A stretch of 64,000 nt of DNA from Trichococcus paludicola (lineage in GTDB: Bacteria > Bacillota > Bacilli > Lactobacillales > Aerococcaceae): the NCBI RefSeq assembly GCF_003052295.1, contig NZ_QBLC01000002.1, positions 248,001-312,000 of the forward strand. The letters are read 5' to 3'. Shown one piece after another: positions 25,658-36,077 of the stretch. Each line of letters begins with the position of its first letter. Position 1 is the stretch's first letter. The notes under the pieces were generated by a model. That model saw only the letters and a list, made by a program, of their open reading frames with translations. It did not search any database and had not been told where the DNA came from. The translations under genes were made by a program, and so were the position numbers.

Positions 25658-27334
25658 TTAATCCACGTTCTGTGCTCCAGAATTTGAGGCCCATTTATAT
25701 GAGTAGTCAGCACCGACTAAGTGCTCGCCCAAATCTGTGACATACGGTTTTTGCAGAACTGCATAAGAACGTTGATATAGAGGTGCGATTCCCGCATCTT
25801 CCATCAAGATCTTTTCAGCAGCAAGCAGGCTAGCCCATCTTGCATCAAGGTCAGTCACGTTTGTACGTGCTTCATCGATCAAAGCATCGTATTCAGCGTT
25901 CGAGTAACCTGATTTGTTGTTGCCGTTTTCTGTCTGGAACAATTCCAGGAAGTTGATTGGGTCAGCGTAGTCTGCTCCCCATCCGGATAAAGCGATATCG
26001 TATTCGCCGGCAGTATCAGCTTCTAGACGGACTTTGAAAGGTACATTACGCAATGTTACAGTCAAGCCAGGCAGGTTTGTCTGTAATTGGCTTTGCAGGA
26101 ATTCAGAAGAACGTTTCGCATTTTCTGTGTCATCGCTCAACAATTCCAAAGTGATTGACTCAACACCCAATTCAGCCAAACCTTTTTCAAAGTATGTTTT
26201 AGCTTCTTCAGCGTTGAAAGTCAAAAGATCGCCATTTTGTTCACGGTAATCTTCGCCTGTTGATGGGTCCAAAGCAAGTTTTTCAGGAACCAATCCATTT
26301 GCAGGAATAGAACCATTTTGCAAGACAACATCAGCGTATGCTTCTTTGTCGAAAGCCATAGCTAAAGCTTTACGGATATTAGCATTCAGTAACGGTGTAT
26401 TTTCTCTTTGTTGGTTGAATTTCAAGTAGAATACTGAAGAAGTCGGCATTGTGTGCAATTCAGCATCACCGGTTCTTTGTGTTACGTATTCTCCAGTCAA
26501 AATCATACGGTCGATCGCGTCTGTATCATACAGATTCAAAGCAGTGGAAGTTTCTTTGATGACTTCTACGTTGATTGCATCCAATTTTACAGCGTCTTTA
26601 TCCCAGTACTCAGCATTTGGTTCATACGTCCATGACAAGCTTGCTGCATCCCAGTTAGCTAATACAAATGGTCCATTGTACAATAAAGCATCACTGCTTA
26701 AGGCGTATTGGTCGCCTTGTTCTTCAACAAAAGCTTGATTTTGAGGGAAGAACATAGCCAATGTCAAAAGATCTTTGAAGTATGGCACTGGAGAAGCTAA
26801 CGTGATTTCCAACGTTTTTTCATCGACTGCTTTAACGCCTAATTTTTCAGGCTCAACTGCGCCATCGATAATTTCAGTTGCGTTGGCAACAACACCTGCC
26901 ATCATGTATGAATAAGATGCAGCCGATGCAGGGTCCACCAATTTACGCCATGAATAAACAAAATCTTCTGCCGTAACAGGCTCACCGTTTGACCAGTTCG
27001 CTTCATCACGTATAGTAAAAGTGTATACCAAACCGTCTTCGCTGACTGTAGGATCTTCTGCTGCGATACCTAATTCAACCGTTCCATCCAAACCTTGGCG
27101 ATACAGACCTTCATTTACGTTGCTTAAAGCAGTAAACGCAACTGTATCCGTAGCTTGCACAGAATCCATTGTAGGGATTTCAGCGCTTTCAATCAGATTT
27201 AACACCTGATCGCTGTCTTTTGCACCTGCAGACTCTGATGAATCGGCCGTGCTTCCCTCTCCGCCACATGCAGCTAATACAAGTGCGGAGCTTAAAGATA
27301 ATAACACTAAAGATGAAAGTTTCTTGTTGCCCAT
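25658..27334 (-). CDS. oppA: Second oligopeptide-binding lipoprotein, OppA paralogue
   Basis: A 558-residue SBP family 5 lipoprotein with lipobox LAAC. It shows the same signature blocks as the 19166-20815 copy (YTFTIRDEANWSNGEPVTAEDFVYSWRKL region, then QLQTNLPGLTVTLRNVPFK). The two are clearly paralogous but diverged, so they may bind different peptide pools and share one OppBCDF permease. GGGGGAAAA precedes the ATG. A good promoter lies upstream, and a terminator isolates it from oppB. Confidence 0.92.
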   Translation of the reverse strand: MGNKKLSSLVLLSLSSALVLAACGGEGSTADSSESAGAKDSDQVLNLIESAEIPTMDSVQATDTVAFTALSNVNEGLYRQGLDGTVELGIAAEDPTVSEDGLVYTFTIRDEANWSNGEPVTAEDFVYSWRKLVDPASAASYSYMMAGVVANATEIIDGAVEPEKLGVKAVDEKTLEITLASPVPYFKDLLTLAMFFPQNQAFVEEQGDQYALSSDALLYNGPFVLANWDAASLSWTYEPNAEYWDKDAVKLDAINVEVIKETSTALNLYDTDAIDRMILTGEYVTQRTGDAELHTMPTSSVFYLKFNQQRENTPLLNANIRKALAMAFDKEAYADVVLQNGSIPANGLVPEKLALDPSTGEDYREQNGDLLTFNAEEAKTYFEKGLAELGVESITLELLSDDTENAKRSSEFLQSQLQTNLPGLTVTLRNVPFKVRLEADTAGEYDIALSGWGADYADPINFLELFQTENGNNKSGYSNAEYDALIDEARTNVTDLDARWASLLAAEKILMEDAGIAPLYQRSYAVLQKPYVTDLGEHLVGADYSYKWASNSGAQNVD

Positions 27335-27384
27335 ATTTCTTTTCCCCCATTCCCACTGTTTCTATAATTTCTATAGTAAGGTTA

Positions 27385-27413
27385 ATTATAGTTCTGACTG
27401 ATATTAAAATCAA
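27385..27413 (-). promoter_or_regulatory. Promoter of the second oppA
   Basis: Read on the minus strand, TTGATT (27408-27413), a 17-base spacer and TATAAT (27385-27390) form a good vegetative promoter about 50 bases before the oppA ATG. Confidence 0.7.
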
Positions 27414-27694
27414 GTTTGGTAATTTAATAAATTGATTAAATTTAGATTAACATATTCATATTTACACTTATCTTGAGTATATTTACGGATATTAGATATA
27501 TATTGAGAATCTAACACGTCATGTTAGAACATTTAAAAATATTTGTAAGCGAAACCAAATGTTGTCAAAACGGCAAAAACAAGGTATGAACATTTGTTTA
27601 TTAAGAAACATTGATTTAATATATGAATGTTGGTATATTTGCATGATAAAGAGATATTTAATCGTTTTCAAAAAAAATACGTACACAATCCTGT
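27414..27694. other. AT-rich gene-free spacer
   Basis: The spacer between the pullulanase gene end and the oppA promoter is strongly AT-rich. A 64-codon frame on the plus strand (27559-27753) lacks a ribosome-binding site and overlaps the pullulanase gene, so I do not count it. No clear terminator hairpin for the pullulanase gene is visible. Confidence 0.5.
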
Positions 27695-29698
27695 TTAAAT
27701 ATCATTTTCTTTCTGGTTTTCCGCATAAAATACGGAGGTCGTATGAGCTTTGACTAGAACTGTATCCATCACGGCTGCTTCAAACTTTCGATCCAAAAAT
27801 ACCTGGTTGTCTTCAACAAGGGTGGCATATTTTCTTTTTTCCATCCGAAAAAACGTATCATTTTGATTCGCATTGAAAACGACGATATACTTTTTGTCTT
27901 CATCGTGCAAAGCAAAGGCCACGATATTGAAATTTTCGCTGAGCGGTGTGAAATGCGCTTCAATTTCTTCGTGGGTATGCATGCGGAACAAATACTCGCT
28001 TTTGCGCAGCGCAATCAGACCTTTTACGTAGGCCACTGATTGCTGAAACATTGTCATCCGTTCCCATTCAAACTGGTTGATTTCATCGGGAGACTGATAG
28101 CTGTTGGCTACCCCTTCCTTTGTCCTTAGAAATTCCTGTCCGCCATGGATAAAGGGAATCCCCTGCGCCAGCAACACAATGCTCGTTGCCAATGTGTGTC
28201 TTTTTATGCGCACCTCTTCACTGTCATTCGGATTGGACCGCAATAATTTATCGTAAAGCGTCAAATTATCATGCGCTTCCACATACTGGATGACTTGTTC
28301 AGGGTCGATGAAATTGCTATGGCTGGAAAGATGCATGCCGCCTTTTATGTTTCGGATCAGTAGATCTTCCTGATAATTTTTGCCGCTGATGAAGCCCCTG
28401 TCCTTTTCGTCACCCAAATCACTGCCTTTCAAAGCTACCCGGATTGAATCGTTGAAATGGGCAATTCTTGGCATCGCTTGGGCATTTCTCTGGGAAGCTT
28501 TTAAGTCCTCCGGGAGTGGCGTACTCATTTCCCATCCCTCACCGATGAGGATAATGGACGGGTCGATTTTATCCAACGCTTCCCGGATCGCATTCATTGT
28601 GACCGAGTCGTGGATTCCCATCAGATCGAAGCGGAAACCATCAAGATGGTATTCGTTTGCCCAGTATTTTACGCTGTCGATGATGTATTTGCGCATCATA
28701 TGTCTTTCCGACGCCGTATCATTTCCGACGCCGGTACCATTCGCCAGCGCCCCATCGGCGTCGTAACGGTAAAAATAGCCCGGAACCGACCTTTCCAAAG
28801 CTTGATCTTTTGGATCGTAGACGTGGTTGTAGACGACATCCATGATCACCCTCAAACCGTTGGCATGCAGCGTTTGAATCATTTCCTTCAATTCGATGAT
28901 CCTGTTGAATGGGTCGAAAGGGTTGCTGGAATAGGAGCCTTCCGGCACATTATAGTTCAGCGGGTCATAGCCCCAATTGTATTGCGGTTTCGTCAGATTC
29001 GCCTCGTCGACTGTGGCATAATCGAACATGGGTAAAATCTGGACATGGGTGATTCCCAAATCAATCAGGTGATCCAAACCCGTGCTTATCCCACTGGGGT
29101 TTTTTGTATTTTGTTCAGTCAAACCCAGGAATTTCCCTTTGTTCACGATCCCACTCGTTTCGGATATGGAAAAATCCCGAATATGCAGCTCATAAATGAT
29201 TGATTCTTCCGGAAGACCGAAGGCAGGCAGACGTCCCCCCCGCCCGACCGGATTTGTCCTGAGCAAGTCCGTAATGACCGATTTTATTCCATTTACCGTC
29301 GTAGCGCGGGCGTAGGGATCAACCGTGATGGTTTCATGATTGTTCAGGAACAAAATATTGTAGACATAAATAGTACCGTGCTGATCACCTGGCAGGTAAG
29401 CCTCGAATATCCCCTTTGGTTTCTGCACCATCGATATTTTTTTTGATTTGCCCTTGAGGGAAGCGTCCGCATAAATCCAAACTTCCACGGATTTGGCTGT
29501 TGGGGTCCAGATTCTCAATAGCGTGCCTTCTTTTTCATACAGCGCTCCCAATGCGCCGTCATAAGAAAAGTAGTTGTCAAAATCATTCGATCGGACGAAG
29601 AGAAACATTTCCTTGTCGATTGTTTCTCTATCCCTCTTGTCGCTGAAGAGTTTCTCTAAATCATAGCTCTCCAACCATCCCTGAAAATCTTCCACCAT
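27695..29698 (-). CDS. pulA: Type I pullulanase
   Basis: A 667-residue GH13 debranching enzyme that cleaves alpha-1,6 links in pullulan, glycogen or starch fragments. It begins with a CBM48-like domain (about residues 45-150). The catalytic barrel carries YNWGYDP (240-246), the type I pullulanase signature. The catalytic residues are Asp358 (FRFDLMG), Glu387 (IGEGW) and Asp477 (EAHDN). There is no signal peptide, so it acts on imported or internal glucans. GGGAGGTG precedes the ATG. It is monocistronic; no other glycogen genes are in the window. Confidence 0.94.
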   Translation of the reverse strand: MVEDFQGWLESYDLEKLFSDKRDRETIDKEMFLFVRSNDFDNYFSYDGALGALYEKEGTLLRIWTPTAKSVEVWIYADASLKGKSKKISMVQKPKGIFEAYLPGDQHGTIYVYNILFLNNHETITVDPYARATTVNGIKSVITDLLRTNPVGRGGRLPAFGLPEESIIYELHIRDFSISETSGIVNKGKFLGLTEQNTKNPSGISTGLDHLIDLGITHVQILPMFDYATVDEANLTKPQYNWGYDPLNYNVPEGSYSSNPFDPFNRIIELKEMIQTLHANGLRVIMDVVYNHVYDPKDQALERSVPGYFYRYDADGALANGTGVGNDTASERHMMRKYIIDSVKYWANEYHLDGFRFDLMGIHDSVTMNAIREALDKIDPSIILIGEGWEMSTPLPEDLKASQRNAQAMPRIAHFNDSIRVALKGSDLGDEKDRGFISGKNYQEDLLIRNIKGGMHLSSHSNFIDPEQVIQYVEAHDNLTLYDKLLRSNPNDSEEVRIKRHTLATSIVLLAQGIPFIHGGQEFLRTKEGVANSYQSPDEINQFEWERMTMFQQSVAYVKGLIALRKSEYLFRMHTHEEIEAHFTPLSENFNIVAFALHDEDKKYIVVFNANQNDTFFRMEKRKYATLVEDNQVFLDRKFEAAVMDTVLVKAHTTSVFYAENQKENDI

Positions 29699-29763
29699 CT
29701 CGCATCACCTCCCTCTTATAGTATACCAACCCGGGCAGATTTCCTGTACCCAAATGGTACAGC

Positions 29764-29803
29764 AAAAAGCGTAACCGACAGAAATAATTGCCGACTACGC
29801 TTA
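29764..29803 (-). terminator. Terminator of the CorA gene
   Basis: AAGCGTA and TACGCTT form the stem around a long loop. Read on the minus strand it ends in five T. It lies about 35 bases after the corA stop. Confidence 0.55.
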
Positions 29804-29837
29804 GAATGATGTTACTCATCAATATTCACACGCCATT

Positions 29838-30791
29838 TCAGAAGTAATCTTTCTTCTTCAACCAATAGACCGTTAAAAAACAGATGAAGATTGTGATCAG
29901 ACTAGTGATGCCGAACGCCCAGGGATGATTTTCAAAAGGCAGATCGACATTCATGCCCCAGAACCCTGCCATGATGGTCGGGATTGTCAGGACGATGGTG
30001 ATCGAAGTCAAAACTTTCATGATGTTGTTCAAGTTGTTTGTAATCACGCTCGAAAACACTTCGCTCAGCTGATCGATCATTTTGCTTGATTCGGTGACCA
30101 TCACTTCTGCTTGGCTTGAGATATCGATGATATCACGCAGCAACTCCTGGCTTTGTACATCATCCCCTAAAACCGCCTCATGGATGGACTCTGTTATCAA
30201 AGGATGATTTTTATTGATGGATGTCTCAAAATACACCAAACTCTTATGCAGGGCAATCAGCTTATAAAAGTATTCATTATGGGTGGCGCTGGTTATTTGA
30301 ATCTGCAGATCTTCGATGATGCCATCGATTTCCCTCAGATGGTGAACAAAACTCTTCGTCAATTCCCATAGTATGTATAAAATAATATGCTGTTGCGTTG
30401 TTGCTGGTTCATTTTTGAAGGACTCGTTCTTCATAATGCGTGTCATAAAGAAAGGCGTTTCTTTGCAAACCGTGATCAAGGTCCCATTGATAGTTATGAT
30501 CGATAGGGGATACGTATGATACTCCGTATATTTTTCCTGCACCGATCGCATTTTTGGGAAGAGGACGATCAGAAGATTAATATCGTCCCCTCCCCCATTT
30601 TTGACCTTCTCCTGTCGCGGGATCTCATATTCGTCCAACGAATCCATGATGTAGTCCTTTGGAATGCCGAAAATTGTCATTAAATCCTCTACATCATCGC
30701 TGCTCGGATTCTCCACATGAATCCAATCGGCCGCTTTCCAGTCCTTCGTTTGCGTATATACTCCTTTATCCGACAAGTCGAATGCTCTCAT
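29838..30791 (-). CDS. corA: CorA-family divalent cation transporter
   Basis: A 317-residue pentameric Mg2+ (or Co2+/Ni2+) channel. It has a large cytoplasmic alpha/beta domain, a long stalk helix, and two C-terminal membrane helices. The selectivity motif GMN (279-281) follows the first helix, and the protein ends with the basic KKKDYF. GAGGTGGG precedes the ATG. It follows the metallophosphoesterase gene by 153 bases. No recognisable Mg2+ riboswitch (M-box) was seen in the spacer. Confidence 0.92.
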   Translation of the reverse strand: MRAFDLSDKGVYTQTKDWKAADWIHVENPSSDDVEDLMTIFGIPKDYIMDSLDEYEIPRQEKVKNGGGDDINLLIVLFPKMRSVQEKYTEYHTYPLSIITINGTLITVCKETPFFMTRIMKNESFKNEPATTQQHIILYILWELTKSFVHHLREIDGIIEDLQIQITSATHNEYFYKLIALHKSLVYFETSINKNHPLITESIHEAVLGDDVQSQELLRDIIDISSQAEVMVTESSKMIDQLSEVFSSVITNNLNNIMKVLTSITIVLTIPTIMAGFWGMNVDLPFENHPWAFGITSLITIFICFLTVYWLKKKDYF

Positions 30792-30944
30792 TGAAACCCA
30801 CCTCTAACTTGTTGTATTCTGAATGTGCTATATGTTCGTGCCCACAAGATAAGCATAACTTATTTTTGCCAAAAGGAAAGCAATAACCCTCTCTCAAAGG
30901 CTGGGTGCAATCCGGTCCCTGAATCACCAAGTGAAAGCTGCCCT

Positions 30945-31769
30945 TTACATGTCAACCATGATTTCTTCCATTGTATAAGCCATTTCGATGTAAGGGTCCT
31001 CCGTATACCAATGCCGCGCATTGCCTAGGCAGGCGCAATAGAAGGTCGTATCATTCTCATGCAGCATTTTCCGGAAGTGGACATGGCCCATGATGCTGTG
31101 CGTAATCGGGTAGCGATCATACAGTTGCATATAGCTTTTGTTGCCGAGAAAAGCATTGTAGTAATCGTATACCTTATGCGGGAGCGGGATGACGAATTGC
31201 GGATGCGTCACAACATGTGTCATCATGATTATTTTCCGGTCGCTGACTTCCTTCAGGTCGTTTTCCAGTTCCTCCTGCATGGCTGCTGCAACTGCGCGAT
31301 CATCCTTAGACCAATGCACATATTGGCGGTCATTCCAACCGCCGACTTTCAGCTTTTTCCTGGAAAACTCTTCTATTGTATAGCGGTCACTGGCGAACCC
31401 ATAATCATACCAACCCGGATTCCCCACCACTGCCCATTTATCCCCGATCAGAAACGGATTTCCGACAGGATTTTCATCCCGTTCCTTGAACAATTGATAG
31501 ATGCGGTCCGTATCCTCTTCGTGATTGCGGATGGACCAGAAATCATGGTTTCCGGGCACGAATTGGATTTTCGAAACGTTATGGTCACGCATGCGATCCA
31601 AGAAAGTAAAGGTATCGTGGTAATCAGAAGAGACGTCCCCCGCCAACAACAGCAAGTCGATTTCTTGATTATAGAGCAGCTCCGCCAAGAGATGGTCAAA
31701 CGTTTGCCCTGGCGCCAGCCTTTTCGCATTAGAGTCTATATGCAGATCCGACAATACACCAATTTTCAC
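30945..31769 (-). CDS. Metallophosphoesterase
   Basis: A 274-residue calcineurin-like phosphoesterase. The five family blocks are present: SDLHID (Asp8, His10), LAGDVSSD, VPGNHDFW, MTHVVTHP and MGHVHF. These bind two metal ions. The substrate is not predictable. It starts with GTG at 31769, eight bases after AGGAGGGGG. It is upstream of corA and downstream of ppaC on the same strand. Confidence 0.88.
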   Translation of the reverse strand: MKIGVLSDLHIDSNAKRLAPGQTFDHLLAELLYNQEIDLLLLAGDVSSDYHDTFTFLDRMRDHNVSKIQFVPGNHDFWSIRNHEEDTDRIYQLFKERDENPVGNPFLIGDKWAVVGNPGWYDYGFASDRYTIEEFSRKKLKVGGWNDRQYVHWSKDDRAVAAAMQEELENDLKEVSDRKIIMMTHVVTHPQFVIPLPHKVYDYYNAFLGNKSYMQLYDRYPITHSIMGHVHFRKMLHENDTTFYCACLGNARHWYTEDPYIEMAYTMEEIMVDM

Positions 31770-31864
31770 GTCCTCAACCCCCTCCTTTTCCTTAATGATG
31801 GTGTAAAAAAGAGCGAAGATGCATATCAGATTAACTGAGTTGCAGCTCCGCCCTTTCGCAGTGA

Positions 31865-32794
31865 TTATTTCGAGAATGCTTCCGTCAATGGCGGCACTAC
31901 TTGTTTTTTGCGTGAAACAACGCCCGGCAGCAACGCAACATTTTGGTTCAACGAGACACCAAATGCTGCCTCGACTGTGCCCAAATGCGAACCTACAGCC
32001 AATAAAGCAGAATCGCTGTCGATGATGTTGGTGATCACCAATAAGAAGACATCATAACCTTGCGCGCCGTTTTCAGCTTCCATGGCGGTAACAAGCTCAA
32101 TTTGTCTATTCAGAACATCTTGAACGTCGACAGTATTCACTTGTGCGATGCGGACGTTTTTGTCGCCCATAGGGAAGGATTTAGCGTCCAAAGTCAACAA
32201 TTCAGCAATCGACTTATCGTCCAGATTCGTTCCGGCTTTAAGCATTGCAAGGCCATATTCATTCAAGGAAACACCGGCGATTTCCGTCAAAGCTGCTGCC
32301 GCTTCTTCATCTTCCGGCGTGCAGGTCGGCGATTTGAACAATAACGTATCGGAAATGATGGCAGAAAGCATCAAGCCGGCGATGTCGGCTGGGATTGCGA
32401 TGTTCTTTTCCTTGTACATTTTGTAAAGGATCGTATTCGTGCAACCGACTGGCTCTGCACGGTAATACAACGGGTTGGCCGTTTCGAAGTTCGCGATGCG
32501 GTGGTGGTCCACGACGGCATACACTTCAACATCTTTGATGTCGCTGACGCTTTGTTGCGCTTCGTTATGGTCGACCAAAGCAACCGTATCCGTTTCGTTT
32601 GCCGCAGTCGCGATGACGCGCGGAGCCTCTGTCTTGAATTGATTCAGAGCATAGGCTGTTTCCTCACTCGGCAGGCCCAACGCAACGGCTTCGGCTTCGA
32701 TTCCGTTTTGATTCAGATAGTAAGCATATGCGATAGCGGATGTGATCGCATCCGTATCCGGATTTTGGTGCCCAAAAACTAACAGTTTGTTCAT
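31865..32794 (-). CDS. ppaC: Manganese-dependent inorganic pyrophosphatase (family II)
   Basis: A 309-residue cytosolic DHH enzyme hydrolysing pyrophosphate, which drives biosynthetic reactions forward. Metal ligands are visible: His9, Asp13, Asp15 (GHQNPDTD), Asp75 (LVDHNE) and His97/His98 (VDHH). The C-terminal DHHA2 domain ends with the conserved [10 protein letters not shown] substrate-binding tail. AGAGAG precedes the ATG. Confidence 0.96.
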   Translation of the reverse strand: MNKLLVFGHQNPDTDAITSAIAYAYYLNQNGIEAEAVALGLPSEETAYALNQFKTEAPRVIATAANETDTVALVDHNEAQQSVSDIKDVEVYAVVDHHRIANFETANPLYYRAEPVGCTNTILYKMYKEKNIAIPADIAGLMLSAIISDTLLFKSPTCTPEDEEAAAALTEIAGVSLNEYGLAMLKAGTNLDDKSIAELLTLDAKSFPMGDKNVRIAQVNTVDVQDVLNRQIELVTAMEAENGAQGYDVFLLVITNIIDSDSALLAVGSHLGTVEAAFGVSLNQNVALLPGVVSRKKQVVPPLTEAFSK

Positions 32795-32837
32795 TCAATT
32801 CACTCTCTCTTCCATTGTCTAAATTTATCATAATAAA

Positions 32838-32880
32838 AAAGGAAGAAAAGAGCAATGGCAATTCTCTTTTCTTCCTTTAA
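32838..32880 (-). terminator. Terminator of pflA
   Basis: GGAAGAAAAGAG and CTCTTTTCTTCC form the stem around a short loop. On the minus strand it ends in six T. It lies 14 bases after the pflA stop. Confidence 0.85.
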
Positions 32881-32893
32881 AAATAGTATTATT

Positions 32894-33655
32894 TTACAGA
32901 TCCAAGTAACCTTTGTAGTCTTCCGTATGCAGAAGTTTTCTGGCATTTTCGACGCGCTCGGCGGTTGGCGGATCGATTCCGTCCAATTGATAAGGGATTC
33001 CCAATGTTTCCCACTTGTAGACGCCCATTTTATGGTAAGGCAGAATCTCCACTTTGACGATGTTTTTCAATGTTTTCAGGAAAGCGTCCAGACGGATCAA
33101 GAAATCATCATAGTCTGTCCGTTCCGGAATCAGCACATGACGGACCCAAATCGGTTGATTGATTTCCGACAAATATTTCGCCAATTCGATGATGCTTTCG
33201 TTCGGCCACATTGTCAATTCTTTGTGCTTCCCGCTGTCGATGTGTTTGATGTCCAACAGGATCAAATCGGTCACAGCCAAGAGTTTGTTGAATTGGCTGA
33301 AGAATGGTTCATCATAAGTGAACGGCAAGCCGCAAGTGTCCAGTGTCGTATGCACGCCCTGGGCTTTGGCTTTTGTGAACAATTCAATCAAAAAGTCGAT
33401 CTGCAGTAACGGTTCGCCGCCGCTGACGGTGATGCCGCCTTTTTGTCCCCAGAAAGGCTTGTATTGCAAGGCCATGTTCAGCAATTCGTCGCTTGTCATC
33501 TCATTGCCGCCACCGATGTTCCAGGTGTCCGGGTTATGGCAGAATTGGCAACGCATGCGGCAGCCTTGCATAAATATAATAAAACGGATTCCGGGACCAT
33601 CAACGGAACCGAAACTCTCTGTTGAATGCACAAATCCTTTTAAGGGTTCAGTCAT
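32894..33655 (-). CDS. pflA: Pyruvate formate-lyase activating enzyme
   Basis: A 253-residue radical SAM enzyme that installs the glycyl radical on PflB. The cluster motif CRMRCQFC gives Cys32, Cys36 and Cys39. It is followed by GGEPLLQ (SAM binding) and the C-terminal LPYHKMGVYKWE. GAGGAG precedes the ATG. It lies 163 bases downstream of pflB, with two hairpins between them that may lower pflA transcription relative to pflB. Confidence 0.96.
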   Translation of the reverse strand: MTEPLKGFVHSTESFGSVDGPGIRFIIFMQGCRMRCQFCHNPDTWNIGGGNEMTSDELLNMALQYKPFWGQKGGITVSGGEPLLQIDFLIELFTKAKAQGVHTTLDTCGLPFTYDEPFFSQFNKLLAVTDLILLDIKHIDSGKHKELTMWPNESIIELAKYLSEINQPIWVRHVLIPERTDYDDFLIRLDAFLKTLKNIVKVEILPYHKMGVYKWETLGIPYQLDGIDPPTAERVENARKLLHTEDYKGYLDL

Positions 33656-33718
33656 TTAAAAAAACTCCTCTGTCGTTTATTTCTTAATCTCATTGTATCT
33701 CGCATAAGGAATATTTCC

Positions 33719-33753
33719 TATCAAAAAGAGCGACCTTTCGCTCCCTTTGATAG
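33719..33753 (-). terminator. pflB-pflA intergenic hairpin II
   Basis: TATCAAA.GAGCG and CGCTC.TTTGATA pair around a six-base loop. On the minus strand the 3' arm is U-rich. Together with the hairpin at 33755-33784 it probably acts as a partial terminator or as a 3' end stabiliser for the abundant pflB mRNA. Confidence 0.6.
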
Positions 33754-33754
33754 A

Positions 33755-33784
33755 AAACGGATGAATCAAATGATCCATCCGTTT
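33755..33784 (-). terminator. pflB-pflA intergenic hairpin I
   Basis: AAACGGATG and CATCCGTTT are perfect arms around a 12-base loop. On the minus strand the 3' arm ends in TTTTC. It lies about 35 bases after the pflB stop. Confidence 0.65.
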
Positions 33785-33818
33785 AAATTTATACGATTAA
33801 TATGCAAGTTGAAGCAGA

Positions 33819-36047
33819 TTACATCATTTCGTGCATTGTACGGTTGATAACGTCCATTTGTTGTTCGCGAGTCAACTTGATGAAGTTAACAGCGTATCCG
33901 GAAACACGGATCGTCAATTGTGGGTAGTTTTCTGGGTGATCCATAGCGTCAAGCAATGTTTCACGGTTGAATACGTTGACGTTCAAGTGGTGTCCGCCTT
34001 TAGCGATGTAGCCATCCATCATTGCAGTCAAGTTTTCTTTTTGAACTTCTTCTTCACGTCCCAAAGCTTTAGGGATGATTGAGAATGTATTTGAGATACC
34101 ATCCAATGAATATTTGTAAGGGATCTTAGCTACTGAAGACAAACTTGCCAAAGCGCCGTGAGTATCTCTTCCGTGCATTGGGTTAGCACCAGGTGCGAAT
34201 GGTTCGCCGGCTTTACGTCCGTCTGGCGTGCTACCAGTTTTCTTACCGTAAACCACGTTAGAAGTGATTGTAAGGACAGAAGTTGTAGGGATAGAGTTGC
34301 GGTATGTTTGGTGTTTCTTAACTTTGCCCATGTACTGTTTCAACAAGTCGATACCGATTTGGTCAGCACGATCATCATTGTTACCATATTTAGGGAAGTC
34401 GCCTTCGATTTCGAAGTCAACAGCAATGCCGTTTTCGTCGCGGATTGGTTTAACTTTCGCGTATTTGATAGCAGAAAGTGAGTCGATTGTAACTGAGAAT
34501 CCAGCCACACCAGTTGCCAATGTGCGGACAACGTGTGTATCATGCAAAGCCATTTCCAATGATTCGTATGAATATTTGTCATGCATGTAGTGGATAACGT
34601 TCAATGTATTCACATACAAAGCTACGATCCAGTCCATCATTACATCGAATTTTTCAGTAACTTCAGCGTAATCAAGGTATTCTGAAGTGATTGGTTGCAA
34701 TTTAGGTCCAACTTGTTTTTTCTTAGTTTCGTCAATCCCGCCATTGATTGCGTAAAGCAATGTTTTAGCCAAGTTAGCACGCGCTCCGAAGAATTGCATT
34801 TGTTTCCCGATTCTCATCGCGGATACGCAGCAAGCGATTCCGTAGTCATCGCCCCATTCAAGAGTCATGATGTCATCATTTTCGTATTGGATAGCGCTTG
34901 TTTCGATAGACATTTTAGCACAGTATTTTTTGAATCCGTCAGGCAATCTAGTTGACCAAAGAACTGTCAAGTTAGGCTCTGGAGCTGCGCCTAAGTTAGT
35001 CAATGTGTTCAAGAAACGGAAGCTTGATTTTGTGACCATTGAGCGGCCATCATGTGCCATACCGGCGATTGATTCAGTAACCCATTGTGGATCTCCTGAG
35101 TACAATTCTTGGTATTCTGGCGTACGTGCAAATTTGATCATACGCAATTTCATTACGAAGTGGTCAACGATTTCTTGAGCTGTTTCTTCAGTCAATGTTC
35201 CGTTTTCAAGATCGCGTTGGATATAGATATCCAAGAAAGTTGAAGTACGACCTAATGACATTGCTGCACCATTTTGTTGTTTAACAGCAGCCAAGTAACC
35301 GAAGTATAACCATTGGAAAGCTTCTTGAGCGGTTGTTGCTGGTTTGGAAATATCAAATCCGTAGATGTTTCCTAATTCTTTCAATTCTTTCAAAGCGCGA
35401 TATTGTTCGCTGAATTCTTCTCTCAAACGGATGATTTCTTCAGTCATCGTGCCGTCGCCGATTTTAGCGAATTCATTTAATTTGTCTTGCATCAAAAAGT
35501 CCACACCGTATAAAGCTACACGACGGTAGTCGCCGATGATGCGGCCGCGGCCGTATGCATCCGGTAAGCCTGTGATGACGCCGGTTGTTCTTGCTGCACG
35601 CATTTCTGGAGTGTAAGCGTCAAATACGCCTTGGTTATGTGTTTTTCTGTAGTCGCGGAAAATCATAGAAACTTCTGGATCAACTTTGTAGCCAGCTTCT
35701 TCACAAGCCTGTTCGCTCATGCGGATACCGCCGTAAGGCATCAAGCTGCGTTTAAGTGGTTTTTCAGTTTGGAAACCGACGATTTGCTCTTTTTCTTTGT
35801 TCAGGTAGCCTGCTGCATGGGAAGTGATGGAAGATACAACTTTAGTATCCATGTCCAATACGCCGCCAGCTTCTCTTTCTTGCTTAGTAAGATCCATAAC
35901 TTGATCCCATAATAGAGTTGTTGTTTCAGTAGGACCAGCCAAGAAGCTTTCGTCGCCTGTGTATTCAGAGAAGTTGTTGATGATGAAGTCTCTTACGTCG
36001 ACTTCTTCTTTCCAAGTTTTTCCTTTAAACCCTTGCCATTGTTCCAT
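33819..36047 (-). CDS. pflB: Formate C-acetyltransferase (pyruvate formate-lyase)
   Basis: A 742-residue cytosolic glycyl-radical enzyme. It splits pyruvate with CoA into acetyl-CoA and formate in anaerobic growth. The active-site Cys-Cys pair is in GIACCVSAM. The radical Gly717 is in RVSGYAVNF, 25 residues from the end. Length matches the family. GGAGG lies seven bases before the ATG. Codon use is strongly biased, as expected for a highly expressed fermentation gene. A Rex-like site lies in the promoter. It is followed by pflA. Confidence 0.97.
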   Translation of the reverse strand: MEQWQGFKGKTWKEEVDVRDFIINNFSEYTGDESFLAGPTETTTLLWDQVMDLTKQEREAGGVLDMDTKVVSSITSHAAGYLNKEKEQIVGFQTEKPLKRSLMPYGGIRMSEQACEEAGYKVDPEVSMIFRDYRKTHNQGVFDAYTPEMRAARTTGVITGLPDAYGRGRIIGDYRRVALYGVDFLMQDKLNEFAKIGDGTMTEEIIRLREEFSEQYRALKELKELGNIYGFDISKPATTAQEAFQWLYFGYLAAVKQQNGAAMSLGRTSTFLDIYIQRDLENGTLTEETAQEIVDHFVMKLRMIKFARTPEYQELYSGDPQWVTESIAGMAHDGRSMVTKSSFRFLNTLTNLGAAPEPNLTVLWSTRLPDGFKKYCAKMSIETSAIQYENDDIMTLEWGDDYGIACCVSAMRIGKQMQFFGARANLAKTLLYAINGGIDETKKKQVGPKLQPITSEYLDYAEVTEKFDVMMDWIVALYVNTLNVIHYMHDKYSYESLEMALHDTHVVRTLATGVAGFSVTIDSLSAIKYAKVKPIRDENGIAVDFEIEGDFPKYGNNDDRADQIGIDLLKQYMGKVKKHQTYRNSIPTTSVLTITSNVVYGKKTGSTPDGRKAGEPFAPGANPMHGRDTHGALASLSSVAKIPYKYSLDGISNTFSIIPKALGREEEVQKENLTAMMDGYIAKGGHHLNVNVFNRETLLDAMDHPENYPQLTIRVSGYAVNFIKLTREQQMDVINRTMHEMM

Positions 36048-36077
36048 TATATATTCCTCCTATAAAGTGCTTTCACA

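Noticed and set aside
27559-27753. 64-codon plus-strand frame upstream of oppA
   Set aside because: No ribosome-binding site, unusual composition of aromatic and basic residues, and overlap with the pullulanase gene end. It is an AT-rich chance frame.
30792-30944. Cobalamin-riboswitch-like stretch (GGTGCAATCC, then GGTCCC) upstream of corA
   Set aside because: It is on the plus strand, opposite to corA, and lacks the conserved GCCACTG core and the long paired elements. No M-box for Mg2+ is recognisable on the minus strand either.
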